In this document: positions 26,734 through 35,801 of the stretch, piece by piece
How the letters are laid out: every line of letters begins with the position of its first letter
Position numbering within the stretch: position 1 is the stretch's first letter
Source of the DNA: Aureliella helgolandensis
GTDB lineage: Bacteria; Planctomycetota; Planctomycetia; Pirellulales; Pirellulaceae
Direction of reading: 5' to 3'
Assembly (NCBI RefSeq): GCF_007752135.1
Contig: NZ_CP036298.1
Location: forward strand, 1,364,001 to 1,428,000
DNA: 64,000 nucleotides
The notes under the pieces: model-generated
Seen by the model: the letters and a program-made list of their open reading frames with translations, nothing else
Told to the model about the DNA's origin: nothing
Databases searched by the model: none
Translations under genes and position numbers: made by a program

Positions 26734-26838
26734 ATGACCAAGCCAACTCGCAAGTTAAAGAAGGCCAATCACGGAGCTCGCCCAGCCAACTCGAAGGCTC
26801 GGAAAGCCAAGCGTCGCAAGGTCAAGACACGCATCTAG
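26734..26838 (+). CDS. Small, highly basic 34-residue protein
   Basis: ATG at 26734 and TAG at 26836-26838 encode 34 residues, starting MTKPTRKLKKANHGARP and ending RRKVKTRI. Sixteen of the 34 are Lys, Arg or His, and there are no acidic residues. This is the composition of small ribosomal proteins, but it does not match bL34, bL36, bTHX or the AURKAIP1/COX24 domain as I know them. No strong Shine-Dalgarno site is seen. It lies 67 bp upstream of the FabZ-like gene on the same strand. Coding status rests on composition and the clean frame. Confidence 0.55.
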   Translation: MTKPTRKLKKANHGARPANSKARKAKRRKVKTRI

Positions 26839-26905
26839 GACCGCAGGGTCACTGCATCGACTTCGTTTTGACTGAGACGGTCCCCGCCTGGGAGATTTGA
26901 GGCCT

Positions 26906-27448
26906 GTGGCAGCGCGTGAACTGATTTATGATCCGGCAATGCTCGATTTCACGAATGTGATTTCGGATGCGGAGGAAATCCGTAAATACAATCCGCAGCG
27001 GTTCGAAATGGAACAGTTGACGGCAATTATCCACGAAGACCTCGAGCATCATGTTTGCGTGGGGTACAAAGATGTCACCCATGACGAATTTTGGGTGCGA
27101 GGACACATGCCCAACATGCCCTTGATGCCGGGAGTCGTCATGCTGGAGGCAGCCGCACAAATGTGCAGCTACTTCTCCCAGAAGTACGATTTGCTCGGGG
27201 CTGCCATGGTTGGGTTCGGCGGGCTGGAGGATGTGCGTTTTCGCGATCCCGTTATTCCCGGTGACCGCTTGGTGTTGATGTGTGAAATGACCAAGCTGCG
27301 GCGCGGAAGAATTGTGGTGACGAAGTTCCAAGGTTTCGTCCGCGAGCGACTCGCCGTTGAGGGAGTCCTCAAAGGGATTCCAATTCCGATCGATGTGGTT
27401 AACTCCCAATTGGCTCAAGCTGCTGCGAACGCCCCTAAAGGGAAGTAA
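26906..27448 (+). CDS. FabZ/FabA-like 3-hydroxyacyl-ACP dehydratase
   Basis: A hotdog-fold dehydratase of 180 residues. The active-site region RGHMPNMPLMPGVVMLEAAAQ parallels FabZ's GHFPxxPxMPGVLxxEAxAQ, with His67 and Glu81 as the catalytic pair. C-terminal strands include RFRDPVIPGDRLVLMCEMTKLRRG. An N-terminal extension of about 45 residues precedes the hotdog core, and the C-terminus carries an Ala/Gln-rich tail. GTG at 26906 was chosen over TTG at 26897. It could be a true FabZ or a dedicated enzyme for unusual lipids; no other fab genes are nearby. Confidence 0.85.
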   Translation: MAARELIYDPAMLDFTNVISDAEEIRKYNPQRFEMEQLTAIIHEDLEHHVCVGYKDVTHDEFWVRGHMPNMPLMPGVVMLEAAAQMCSYFSQKYDLLGAAMVGFGGLEDVRFRDPVIPGDRLVLMCEMTKLRRGRIVVTKFQGFVRERLAVEGVLKGIPIPIDVVNSQLAQAAANAPKGK

Positions 27449-27752
27449 GTTTGCGGAAGACGCGTCGTTGGCGAGGCTCAAGCGATATTACTCGCGTAAT
27501 ATGTCCTATATTGAGTGTCGCAAATGTGGGAGTCGACTGAGAAGAGATGTCCGGAAAGAGGCGAGGTGCGCGGAATCGGTTGCAGAAGCACACTGCACTG
27601 ATCTCAGTTCGCCCGCAGTGAGCCTCCCCATTGCTCCGCCAAGTTGTCTCTGTTTGAGACACACAGCTACCTCGACAATAACTCCGAAAACGCCACTGGC
27701 TTCCCATCCCTGTCGTGCGAAGTTAGCTGGCGTCTCCATTGAAAGCCCATCC
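27449..27752. other. Non-coding gap after the FabZ-like gene
   Basis: A 304-bp gap. A short frame beginning at 27501 (MSYIECRKCGSRLRRD...) has a CxxC pair, but it runs directly into the next gene's frame without clear coding character, so it is left out. Confidence 0.4.
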
Positions 27753-28010
27753 ATGACATTTCAAGTGTTTGCCCGCGTTGCGATCGGTGGTCTATTCGGT
27801 GCTTGGATTTGCAATCCTCAACCTGCGTGGGCTCATCCAGGGCACGTGCACGAGGTGGTTTCTGCGGACTCGGCCGCTCATTATGTTTTGCAGCCGGAGC
27901 ACGCGGTCGCATGGCTGGCGGTTGTCGCTACCGCCGGGTTGTCCCTGTGGCTGATATCGCGAAAGCGTGCCATCGGGGCCAGCTTGAAAGCGAATCGGAT
28001 TCGTAAATAA
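27753..28010 (+). CDS. Small exported/membrane protein with AHPGH motif
   Basis: The 85 residues comprise a signal-peptide-like segment (MTFQVFARVAIGGLFGAWIC...) ending at AWA, a mature start HPGHVHEV, and one membrane span (AVAWLAVVATAGLSLWLIS, about 52-70) followed by a basic cytoplasmic tail. The cluster of His at the mature N-terminus suggests metal binding, as in HupE-type proteins that start AHxGH, but this is inference. The same frame is open far upstream, so the start is chosen from the signal peptide. Confidence 0.55.
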   Translation: MTFQVFARVAIGGLFGAWICNPQPAWAHPGHVHEVVSADSAAHYVLQPEHAVAWLAVVATAGLSLWLISRKRAIGASLKANRIRK

Positions 28011-28194
28011 CTTGGTTCCGTGGCGACGCAACCTGAGCTCGTCGGCAGTTTTCATCGATAAATTCCAGCGTCAAACGCATCCGTCGGGCTCGATATGCAG
28101 CATGTTGTGTGCGGCAAGTTGGTGGCAACGGTTGCGGAGGTTTCAGGGTAAACCGCACTCGCTCTACGCATAACTCAACGGCCACTAGGGCTCG

Positions 28195-29259
28195 ATGAAC
28201 GGTCCTACTCCACGAATCTTAATTGCTGCGAACCCCAATTCTGGGGCTAGTTCGTCTGTCGCCAAGGTCTCTGCACTATGCGAAGCGCTCAACCAGAGTG
28301 GTTTCGATTGTGAGATCCTGACTTCTCTCGAGGGGGTTCGGGCGGCAAGTTTGCAAGCGGAGGCGGCCGGTAATCTGCGAGCGGTCATTTCGGCAGGTGG
28401 GGATGGTACGGTCGATGCTCTGGCAAACCTGCTGCCCGCCACGATTCCGCTCCAAGTCTTTCCGCTGGGTACCGAGAATCTGTTGGCGAAGTACCTCGGA
28501 TTGCGTGGCGACATTCGGCAGGCGTGTGCAACGGCAATTGCCAATCGCCGATTCAAGATGGATGCAGGGATCGCCAATGGCAAGATCTTTCTGGTGATGT
28601 TGAGCGTGGGTTTTGATGCGGAAGTTGTCCGTCAGATGACGGCGCTGCGGAGGGGGCACATCAGTCGCTGGTCCTACGTGCGTCCCATCTTCCGAACCTT
28701 GCTACGCTACGGCTTTCCGGCACTCAACTATCGGCTTAATGGCTCCTTGGATCGTGAATCGGTCGGTGACGAGCCTGTTGGGGGGATCCCTCGCATGCCC
28801 TCCGCATCGAAGCGCGATGCGCGGCCGACGGACACTAACGTCACTGAATTTTCTGGGGAGTCGAACCCTGTCGCTTGCGAGCCGTTGCCGGAAATTTCCA
28901 CTGGCGATACGCGTGGTTCGGCCGCTTGGGTGTTTGTCTTTAACGTCCCGCGATACGCGGCTTCCCTTAACTTTTGTCCCCAAGCCGATCCGACCGACGG
29001 CTTGCTGGACATCTGCACTTTTTCGAAACCGGGGATTGCCTACGGTCTAGGCTACTTTGCACGACTCCGGCTCGGCACGCATCAAAAGATGGCTGGATTT
29101 CAGCACATGCGGTGCAGCCAGCTGTCGATCGATCAGCCTCTACTTCAGGAGGAGCCACGCGGCGTGCCCTTCCAGATGGATGGTGACAGTGGGGGTATAC
29201 TACCGTTACAGATTCGATCGGCGCCGAAGCGTTTGACATTGATTATTCCCTCATCATAG
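28195..29259 (+). CDS. Diacylglycerol kinase/sphingosine kinase-family lipid kinase
   Basis: This 354-residue protein has the DAGK catalytic core: strand [11 protein letters not shown] (8-18), the nucleotide loop [11 protein letters not shown] (66-76), and [13 protein letters not shown] (90-102), equivalent to the PxGTxNxxA motif. The C-terminal part includes GFDAEVV and FQMDGDSGG. An insertion of about 50 residues with many Ser, Pro and Asp splits the C-terminal sandwich (about 185-235). Such proteins phosphorylate lipid head groups. kdsA starts 13 bp downstream, hinting at an envelope-lipid operon. Confidence 0.87.
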   Translation: MNGPTPRILIAANPNSGASSSVAKVSALCEALNQSGFDCEILTSLEGVRAASLQAEAAGNLRAVISAGGDGTVDALANLLPATIPLQVFPLGTENLLAKYLGLRGDIRQACATAIANRRFKMDAGIANGKIFLVMLSVGFDAEVVRQMTALRRGHISRWSYVRPIFRTLLRYGFPALNYRLNGSLDRESVGDEPVGGIPRMPSASKRDARPTDTNVTEFSGESNPVACEPLPEISTGDTRGSAAWVFVFNVPRYAASLNFCPQADPTDGLLDICTFSKPGIAYGLGYFARLRLGTHQKMAGFQHMRCSQLSIDQPLLQEEPRGVPFQMDGDSGGILPLQIRSAPKRLTLIIPSS

Positions 29260-29272
29260 AAGCGAGCTCGTC

Positions 29273-30097
29273 TTGGATGAAGTTAACATTGGCCCCATCG
29301 CCTGCGGCAGCAAGGCCACACCACTGACCATTATCGCTGGTCCGTGCGTCATCGAGAATCGCGATTTAACTCTCTCGATTGCGGAGAGCTTGCGGGGCTT
29401 CTGCGAAGAGTTGGGACTGCCGCTCGTCTTTAAGGCCTCCTTTGACAAGGCCAATCGCACGAGTGGCACGGCCTTTAGAGGGCTCGGGATTCAGGAGGGG
29501 CTGCGCGTGCTGGAGGAGGTTGGCCAGACATTGGGGTTGCCCACGGTAACCGACATCCACCTACCTGAGCAGGCGGCCCCAGCAGCCGAGGTGTGCCAGC
29601 TCTTGCAAATCCCAGCCTTCCTGGCAAGGCAAACCGATCTCTTGCTCGCCGCCGCCCAAACCGATCGACCCATCAATGTCAAAAAGGGGCAATTTATGGC
29701 GCCTCAGGACATGCAGTACGTGCTGGAAAAGTTGCGTACGGCGGGAGCCGCGGGTGTCCTGCTTTGCGAGCGTGGGACCTTCTTCGGCTACGGAAGGTTG
29801 GTCAATGACATGCAATCGTTGCCCTTGATGCGCAGTTTTGGGGCGCCCGTTATCTTTGATGCAACCCATTCCGTTCAGCAGCCTGGGGGGCTAGGGGGCG
29901 CAACCGGAGGCAATCGCGAGATGGTTTGGCCGCTGGCCCGTGCCGCGGTGGCGGTGGGGGTCGATGGGGTTTTCTTGGAGACGCACCCCGATCCCGACAC
30001 CTCTCCCAGTGACGGAGCGAACATGGTTCCGTTGGATAGCGTACAAAAGCTATTGTCGCAGTTACGAGACCTTTCGCGCGTTGTCTCAGGCTGGTAG
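29273..30097 (+). CDS. kdsA: 3-deoxy-8-phosphooctulonate synthase (KdsA)
   Basis: KdsA condenses phosphoenolpyruvate and arabinose 5-phosphate to Kdo 8-phosphate, the first committed step of the LPS inner-core sugar. The 274 residues include [68 protein letters not shown] and [14 protein letters not shown], all family signatures. [12 protein letters not shown] contains Cys25 where the metal-independent E. coli enzyme has Asn, which points to the metal-dependent subclass. TTG is the start; no in-frame ATG lies upstream of the core. It follows the lipid-kinase-family gene by 13 bp. Confidence 0.95.
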   Translation: MDEVNIGPIACGSKATPLTIIAGPCVIENRDLTLSIAESLRGFCEELGLPLVFKASFDKANRTSGTAFRGLGIQEGLRVLEEVGQTLGLPTVTDIHLPEQAAPAAEVCQLLQIPAFLARQTDLLLAAAQTDRPINVKKGQFMAPQDMQYVLEKLRTAGAAGVLLCERGTFFGYGRLVNDMQSLPLMRSFGAPVIFDATHSVQQPGGLGGATGGNREMVWPLARAAVAVGVDGVFLETHPDPDTSPSDGANMVPLDSVQKLLSQLRDLSRVVSGW

Positions 30098-30168
30098 GTT
30101 TGAAGGACTCTGCAGCCGTTTTGGACGCGTCATATTCCCCCCTTCCCTAACTCGAACGTTTCGATCGC

Positions 30169-31923
30169 ATGAATTCTCGTCTGCCAACACGCTTGAACTC
30201 CGCAGCCTTTCCAGTGGGGCCGCTTCTGTGCTTAGCCGCGTTATTGTGCGCTGGATTCACTACGGGTTGCTATGCGAGGCGGGGCAATAATGCAGAGCGG
30301 TTGGCCCAGCAGATCGAGGAGGGGAAGACGAAGAATGATCACTTGCGTAAAGCCCTTCGCCACCTCGTCCAAATGACTCCAGTCAATCGTGAGAACTACA
30401 TTCCGGAAGTGCAGCTCGAGTTAAACACTTGGCTGAAGGACGCCGACACGACTTCCTCGCAGTACGCTCCCAGCCCCTTGCTGCAGAGCATTCCGGCCGA
30501 CCGGCTGGAGGCCGTGGGTTGCAGTCATCCCGTAAATCTGAACTTTAGCTACTGGGATGTCGAGTATCTTTTTGAGCGGCATTTGATGCAGCAACTTGCC
30601 AAGTGGGTGATCGCCTTCCCGATGCGGGACAATTTACTGCAGCCCGTCCTGGAAAAAGAACGCTCCCATCAAACTCCTGCAGAAGCACTTCAACTCGAAG
30701 AAGCCTACAAGTTGTTCGATTGGACGATCCGCAATATTGCGCTCACTCCCGATCGAGAGCCCTCCGAGGACTTGCTTGAAAATCCAACCTCCCTGAGCGG
30801 CGACAGGGTGCTGGGTTGCGACTACCTCCCCTGGGAAACCGTTCTCTATTCGTCGGGAGACTTTGTGGAGCGAGGGAGGGTTTTTACGGCGCTCGCTGAT
30901 CAACGCGGTATCGATACCTTTTGGGTTGCCAATGAGGCTGCAGGTGCGGCAGCCGGAAAATTGTGGACGATTGGTGTCTTAATCGGCAAGGACGTGTACT
31001 TGTTCGAGCCCTCGCTGGGGATGCCAATTCTCGACCCCGATGCGGAGACCTTGGCCACGCTAGCGGCAGCGCAGACGAACGACCGCATTCTCCGGCGACT
31101 CGATTTGCCAGGCCAATTCGACTACCCCTTAGATGCGGGTGAGCTGAAGTCAATCAAGCTGTTCATGGATGTTGTTCCGGCTGCCGGTAGTGCAAGGATG
31201 AAGATCTTGGAGGGGCAGTTGCTCGGCGAGGAGCGCATGGTGCTGTTCGAAGATTTGGATGCGCTGCAGTCGCGAATCTCTGCCGCTGTCCCCGATGCGC
31301 CGGTTGAAATCTGGCAAGCTCCACTGTTGGCGCAGCTGCGAGCCGCCGAAGTGCGCGAGATGTTGAAGACGACATCGCCAGCCATGATGAACTACTTGAA
31401 CCAGCATGGTGTGTGGTTGATGGATAACCCGGCTGCGAGAGGTCGCTTAGCTCACCTGTGGGGCGAATTCGAAAACACAAACGAGAAACGCGGCGCCCTG
31501 GCCCTCTACATGGACAATCGGATCGACGACGATTCGCTTCGCAAGCTCCTCAACGATCCCGATGTGCAACGCGAACTTGGAGTTCCCAGGGCGCCTGGTG
31601 AGCCAATGGAGCAATATCAGATGCGAGTTCTCCAAGCGCAGGCCGTCCTGGGCTTGGCCAAGGTGGATACCGCATTTCTGTTGGCCCAACTCCATTTTGA
31701 TCGTGGCAATTACGAAGCCGCAGAGAACTTCCTACGCAAACGCGTGCTCGAGGATGGCCGCGCTCAGAAATGGCATGCAGCCGGCTGGTATCTGTTGGGT
31801 CGCATAGAGCAGGAGTTGGGGCGATTACCGGAAGCGACCGAGGCCCTGACGCACCAGCCTAGCCCGCAAGAGCCTGGCAATCGACTGCGTCTGCGCTATC
31901 TAAAGCGGGAAGCCAGCAATTAG
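30169..31923 (+). CDS. Lipoprotein with transglutaminase-like region and TPR-type C-terminus
   Basis: A 584-residue protein with signal sequence and lipobox-like TTGC (Cys34). Residues about 180-290 (EEAYKLFDWTIRNIAL, then YSSGDFVERGRVFTALADQRGIDTFWV) look like a bacterial transglutaminase-like domain, but the expected catalytic Cys-containing motif is not obvious, so it may be inactive. The C-terminal third is helical; DTAFLLAQLHFDRGNYEAAENFL...GWYLLGRIEQELGRLPEA is a TPR pair. It lies 71 bp after kdsA and may share its transcript. Probably a periplasmic scaffold; function unknown. Confidence 0.7.
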   Translation: MNSRLPTRLNSAAFPVGPLLCLAALLCAGFTTGCYARRGNNAERLAQQIEEGKTKNDHLRKALRHLVQMTPVNRENYIPEVQLELNTWLKDADTTSSQYAPSPLLQSIPADRLEAVGCSHPVNLNFSYWDVEYLFERHLMQQLAKWVIAFPMRDNLLQPVLEKERSHQTPAEALQLEEAYKLFDWTIRNIALTPDREPSEDLLENPTSLSGDRVLGCDYLPWETVLYSSGDFVERGRVFTALADQRGIDTFWVANEAAGAAAGKLWTIGVLIGKDVYLFEPSLGMPILDPDAETLATLAAAQTNDRILRRLDLPGQFDYPLDAGELKSIKLFMDVVPAAGSARMKILEGQLLGEERMVLFEDLDALQSRISAAVPDAPVEIWQAPLLAQLRAAEVREMLKTTSPAMMNYLNQHGVWLMDNPAARGRLAHLWGEFENTNEKRGALALYMDNRIDDDSLRKLLNDPDVQRELGVPRAPGEPMEQYQMRVLQAQAVLGLAKVDTAFLLAQLHFDRGNYEAAENFLRKRVLEDGRAQKWHAAGWYLLGRIEQELGRLPEATEALTHQPSPQEPGNRLRLRYLKREASN

Positions 31924-32084
31924 GCGAAGGATAAAAAAACTCTCGCTACTGTCAGACTTGGTAGGCTGACTGCCTGGAGTGCGTTGTAGGGAAGGGAGTG
32001 CGTTGTAGGGAGAGTCGCTCGGCGTTTCGTGTGCTGGATATCCATCCTCGCAATGCTCTGCCGACTCTCTGAAATCGCAATCCG

Positions 32085-32106
32085 CAGCGTGAGCAAGGAA
32101 GGGTGG
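32085..32106. repeat. Dispersed short repeat, copy 2
   Basis: CAGCGTGAGCAAGGAAGGGT plus GG matches 16780-16801 with one mismatch, and both copies are preceded by TGAAATCGC. It lies in the gap between the TPR lipoprotein and mscL. Confidence 0.6.
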
Positions 32107-32190
32107 TTGCGGCTACCGGAGAATTCGGGGTATTGCCTCCGCGGCAAGCCCCCCAATGCTCCTCAAGCAACAGGCCGCTGGCGCGATGGG

Positions 32191-32658
32191 CTAACTGCGG
32201 TTGTTCAGCGAGTCGCGAATTTCACGCAGCAAGACGATATCTTCCGACGGCGCCTTGGGGGCCGCTTCCTCTTCCTTTTCGAAACGCGCCTTGGCGGTAT
32301 TGATCATCTTCACCGCAAGGAAGATGGCGATGGCGATTAGCAGGAAGTCGAAGATGGTCTGAATCAATGCACCGTAGTTCAAAATGGCGTAGTTGTAGGT
32401 TTCCATTTTCGCGACTCCATCTTCGATAATTGGAGCACCCGTGTCGTCGAGAACGGGTGCTTCAGTCTTGACCCTCAAAGCTAGCTCATTGAAGTTAACA
32501 TTCGCCTTGGCGGTCAAGAGATTCAGAGGTGGCATGACAATGTTGGCTACAAAAGAGCTCACAATTTTTTGAAAAGCTCCTCCAATGACTACCCCTACGG
32601 CTAAATCAATGACATTGCCGCGCATCGCGAACTCGCGAAATTCTTTGACGAGACTCAT
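32191..32658 (-). CDS. mscL: Large-conductance mechanosensitive channel MscL
   Basis: MscL opens under membrane tension to release solutes. The 155-residue protein starts MSLVKEFREFAMRGNVIDLA, the conserved N-terminal amphipathic helix, followed by TM1 VGVVIGGAFQKIVSSFVANIVMPP. TM2 is YGALIQTIFDFLLIAIAIFLAVKMIN, and the tail is charged. It is about 20 residues longer than E. coli MscL owing to an extended periplasmic loop (VKTEAPVLDDTGAPI...). The ATG at 32658 is favoured over an upstream TTG. Monocistronic. Confidence 0.96.
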   Translation of the reverse strand: MSLVKEFREFAMRGNVIDLAVGVVIGGAFQKIVSSFVANIVMPPLNLLTAKANVNFNELALRVKTEAPVLDDTGAPIIEDGVAKMETYNYAILNYGALIQTIFDFLLIAIAIFLAVKMINTAKARFEKEEEAAPKAPSEDIVLLREIRDSLNNRS

Positions 32659-33136
32659 AACAACCAACCCTTTTGCAGTTCAGAACGAATACCCCATGTG
32701 CCACGGTGCCCGTTGAAAACAACGATTAGAACCGCGGTGGCTTAGAATACTCCAATACACCTGCAATGGACAAGGGAACAAACCGTCGGCGAGATCCTCA
32801 ACGCAGACTCGCATCGGTAGCTAACGCTGCGGCCGGTTTCGCTTTAGAGTTCTAGGGTTCGTGGTGCGCTGGCCTCGCCCATGGGGCTAGGTCTTAGCAG
32901 CTGGCAGGTTGAGCAACTGGCAATTCGATTCGAACAACCAATCGGTGCGCTAACAGGCTTGGGGGCTTGGAGCAATCGAACTTGGGCGAACGCGCATGCT
33001 GGCCACGAAGAAAAGCACTGGCATGGCAGCGCTCTACCAGCCGTAGAGTTGAATTGTAGAGTTGAATTTTAGCGGAGTCGAGGCAGAGCGTGGTGCGTTT
33101 AGGGTCTGAGGCGGCGGTTGGCTTTGGGGGGCGCTG
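32659..33136. other. Non-coding gap between mscL and ribH
   Basis: About 480 bp. The only structure I see is a 13-bp direct duplication GTAGAGTTGAATT at 33043-33055 and 33056-33068. No gene is supported. Confidence 0.45.
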
Positions 33137-33553
33137 TCAGACGAGCATCGCTAAAACGGCTTCGGCCGTTTCGCAGCCTTTGTTACCCACATTACCACCA
33201 GCTCGATGGATCGCTTGTTCGAGCGTGTTGCAAGTCAGCAGTCCAAAACCGATCGGCTTGAGTGTTTCCATCATCAAGTCCATCAGGGCGTTGCTCACGG
33301 CGCGATTGATATGTTGATCGTGCGTGGTTTCGCCGCGAATGACTGCACCTAGAGCAACCACGCCTCGAATATCGGGGCGAGCGGCGAGTCTACGGGCGGC
33401 CAGGGCGAGTTCCCATGCACCTGGGACGTGGATGACAGGCACCAATTCCTTCGCATACCCGGCTTCGCTGAGCGTTTTCAAGGCGCCTTCGAGCAAGCGG
33501 TCGGTGATGTTGGAATTGTATTGGGCTACGGTAATTCCGATCATAATCTGCAC
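33137..33553 (-). CDS. ribH: 6,7-dimethyl-8-ribityllumazine synthase
   Basis: This enzyme catalyses the penultimate step of riboflavin synthesis. The 138 residues show HVPGAWELALAARRLA, GAVIRGETTHDQHI with catalytic His78, GFGLLTCNTLEQAIHRAGG and the NKGCETAEAVL helix. The N-terminus is about ten residues shorter than in B. subtilis RibH, and an in-frame TAA 15 bp upstream rules out extension. GTG at 33553 or ATG at 33544 may be the start. The gene begins 12 bp after the rho stop, so it is co-transcribed with rho and not with other rib genes. Confidence 0.93.
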   Translation of the reverse strand: MQIMIGITVAQYNSNITDRLLEGALKTLSEAGYAKELVPVIHVPGAWELALAARRLAARPDIRGVVALGAVIRGETTHDQHINRAVSNALMDLMMETLKPIGFGLLTCNTLEQAIHRAGGNVGNKGCETAEAVLAMLV

Positions 33554-33565
33554 TTGGAAAGATGG

Positions 33566-35041
33566 TTAGTTCAGTTTAATGCCCATCAGAAACTCGGCAT
33601 TCGTTTTGGTTTTGGCCAAGCGTTCGTTGAGTTTTTCCATGGCATCGGTAGGACTCAATTCGCCGAGCGCGCGTCTCAGTGCTGAGACGCGCTTGTACTC
33701 TTCGGTATCCATCAAGATTTCTTCGCGACGGGTACCGCTGCGGTTGATATCGACGGCCGGCCAGATTCGTTTATCGACCAAGCTGCGGTCGAGAACAATT
33801 TCTAGATTTCCGGTACCCTTGAATTCTTCGAAAATGACATCGTCCATTCGGCTGCCAGTGTCGACCAGGGCGGTCGCAATAATGGTCAGCGAGCCCCCCT
33901 CTTCAACCTTGCGCGCAGAGCCAAAAAATGACTTGGGTTTTTGAAGTGCATTGGCGTCCAAGCCGCCCGTCAGCAGCTTACCACTCTGTGGGCACTCGCT
34001 ATTCCAAGCTCGCGCAAAACGGGTGATGCTGTCGAGGAAGATTACGACGTCGGTACCATATTCGACCATCCGCTTCGCTTTTTCCAGCACCATGTGGGCA
34101 ACTTGGATGTGTCGCGATGAAGGTTCGTCAAAGGTGCTGCTGACCACTTCGCAATTCGGTCCTCGCACTTCCCGCTCCATGTCGGTGACCTCTTCGGGAC
34201 GCTCGTCAATTAGCAGCATCATGACATGCGCGGCAGGATAATTCTTCAAGACGGCGCGGGCCATCTTTTGCATCAAGATCGTCTTACCTGCGCGAGGTGG
34301 GCTGACAATCAACCCACGCTGCCCAAAGCCGATGGGGGCGACCATGTCAATTACGCGGGTCTCAGGCGAATCGCTGTCGGTTTCGAGCACGATACGCTGG
34401 TTCGGGTGCAGCGGGGTCAGATGTTCGAAGTCGGGCTTGCGGTGCCGCAGGTCGGGGTCGTGGAAGTTGATGGCTTCGACCCGCAGGAGCGCAAAGTATC
34501 GCTCATTTTCCTTCGGTGGCCGAATTTGTCCGGCGACGGTGGAACCGGTTTGTAGGCCAAACCGACGGATCTGACTGGGAGATACGTAGATGTCGTCGGG
34601 ACAGGAAATGTAGTGGTGATTGGAGCTGCGCAAGAACCCGAAGCCGTCGGGGAGGATTTCCAACGTACCTTCACCGAACATCAAGCCGTTGCTCTTCAAG
34701 CGGGTCTTGATGATTTGGAAAACGAGTTCGCGCTGTCCTAGACCCTCGCTGGCCACATTTTCCGCTTCGGCAACCGACAGGAGTTCCTCTTCCGACATCC
34801 GTTGCAAGGCAGCAAACGGGGATTGTGAAGCGGTTGGCTCGGGCTGCGGTTGGTCCGACTTGGCGGCTCCTCGAGACTCGATGGCGATCTCTTCTGCCAA
34901 CGACATCGGCTCCCGATCGGAGTCGAGTTCGCGAATGCGCTCTTCGATTTCCGGGCTTGCCTGGGGCGTTCGATTTCGGCCGAGTAGATCGCGGCGGGGG
35001 GATCGATCTCCACGCCAACGAGGAGGTCGTTGACCTGTCAT
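33566..35041 (-). CDS. rho: Transcription termination factor Rho
   Basis: The hexameric RNA helicase that ends transcription. The 491-residue protein has an Arg-rich, low-complexity N-terminal extension (1-75), a Rho N-terminal helix bundle, a cold-shock-like RNA-binding domain around [15 protein letters not shown] (125-139), and the ATPase core. Walker A is SPPRAGKT (257-264) and Walker B is [11 protein letters not shown]. The Q-loop [17 protein letters not shown] and [17 protein letters not shown] complete the signature. The ribH gene follows 12 bp downstream. NusG, its partner, is encoded at 4.5 kb. Confidence 0.97.
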   Translation of the reverse strand: MTGQRPPRWRGDRSPRRDLLGRNRTPQASPEIEERIRELDSDREPMSLAEEIAIESRGAAKSDQPQPEPTASQSPFAALQRMSEEELLSVAEAENVASEGLGQRELVFQIIKTRLKSNGLMFGEGTLEILPDGFGFLRSSNHHYISCPDDIYVSPSQIRRFGLQTGSTVAGQIRPPKENERYFALLRVEAINFHDPDLRHRKPDFEHLTPLHPNQRIVLETDSDSPETRVIDMVAPIGFGQRGLIVSPPRAGKTILMQKMARAVLKNYPAAHVMMLLIDERPEEVTDMEREVRGPNCEVVSSTFDEPSSRHIQVAHMVLEKAKRMVEYGTDVVIFLDSITRFARAWNSECPQSGKLLTGGLDANALQKPKSFFGSARKVEEGGSLTIIATALVDTGSRMDDVIFEEFKGTGNLEIVLDRSLVDKRIWPAVDINRSGTRREEILMDTEEYKRVSALRRALGELSPTDAMEKLNERLAKTKTNAEFLMGIKLN

Positions 35042-35801
35042 GGTGAAACTCCTGACCGATAAGTCTGAATCGGTAGCGATCCAGAATCTTGGAAGGTAGA
35101 TCCGTCTAGCGGATTGAGGTGAGGCATTGGATAAGTGACTGCTCGGAAGGCAGACGGTCGTACAATCGTATTGACTGAGGATGCCAATTCGAACAAGTAC
35201 TCAGGGATAAGCTTAGCGGACGCTTCCGGTGCGAGCTCTCCCTAGTATAGACGCGAATGCCCGGCACGAACAGCAAAGATGGGCTGCTCGCAGGGCGTTA
35301 AGCGGCTTTCCTGCCCGCTATCCGCCACATCGTTTGCCTAGTGAACCCAACCCCCCCATGTACGGCGAGTTCTCGCCCCTTGCTTTTCATTGCGGCATCC
35401 GCAATTTTTGAAAATCCTGACGCCACCTGTGGCGCAGGGATGGTGAATCTCACACTCTCGCACCCTCCACTTACGACCTTGTCAAACCGGTTGCCGCATG
35501 GAGGATGCTTTAGAAATAAGATACTGGGAATCAGTACCGAGATTCATTCCACCGCCTTGGGCACCCCTTTTCAGCGCCGCGCTGTATGTCGCTGGCCAGC
35601 AAGAACAAAACAGCAAAATTCAGCGACAGAAATTAGCAATTGTGGACAGGTGCGAAATGTCCGGTCCCCACCCGCAACCGCGAGCGGAGCAGCGACCGGA
35701 AGCAGCCTCTGCGGGGATGTCTTATCCAACGGAATCGGGCTGGAAGGCATGTTTCCTCTAAGTTGGGGAGCTCAACGCAGACTCAGGGCTGCAGACCTGC
35801 G
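35042..35801. other. Non-coding gap upstream of rho
   Basis: About 760 bp between rho and the DUF1501 gene. It contains a small hairpin, CGCCAC/GTGGCG (35421-35434), and several short frames without homology that I recognise. The rho promoter and a possible long rho leader should lie at its left end. Confidence 0.4.
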
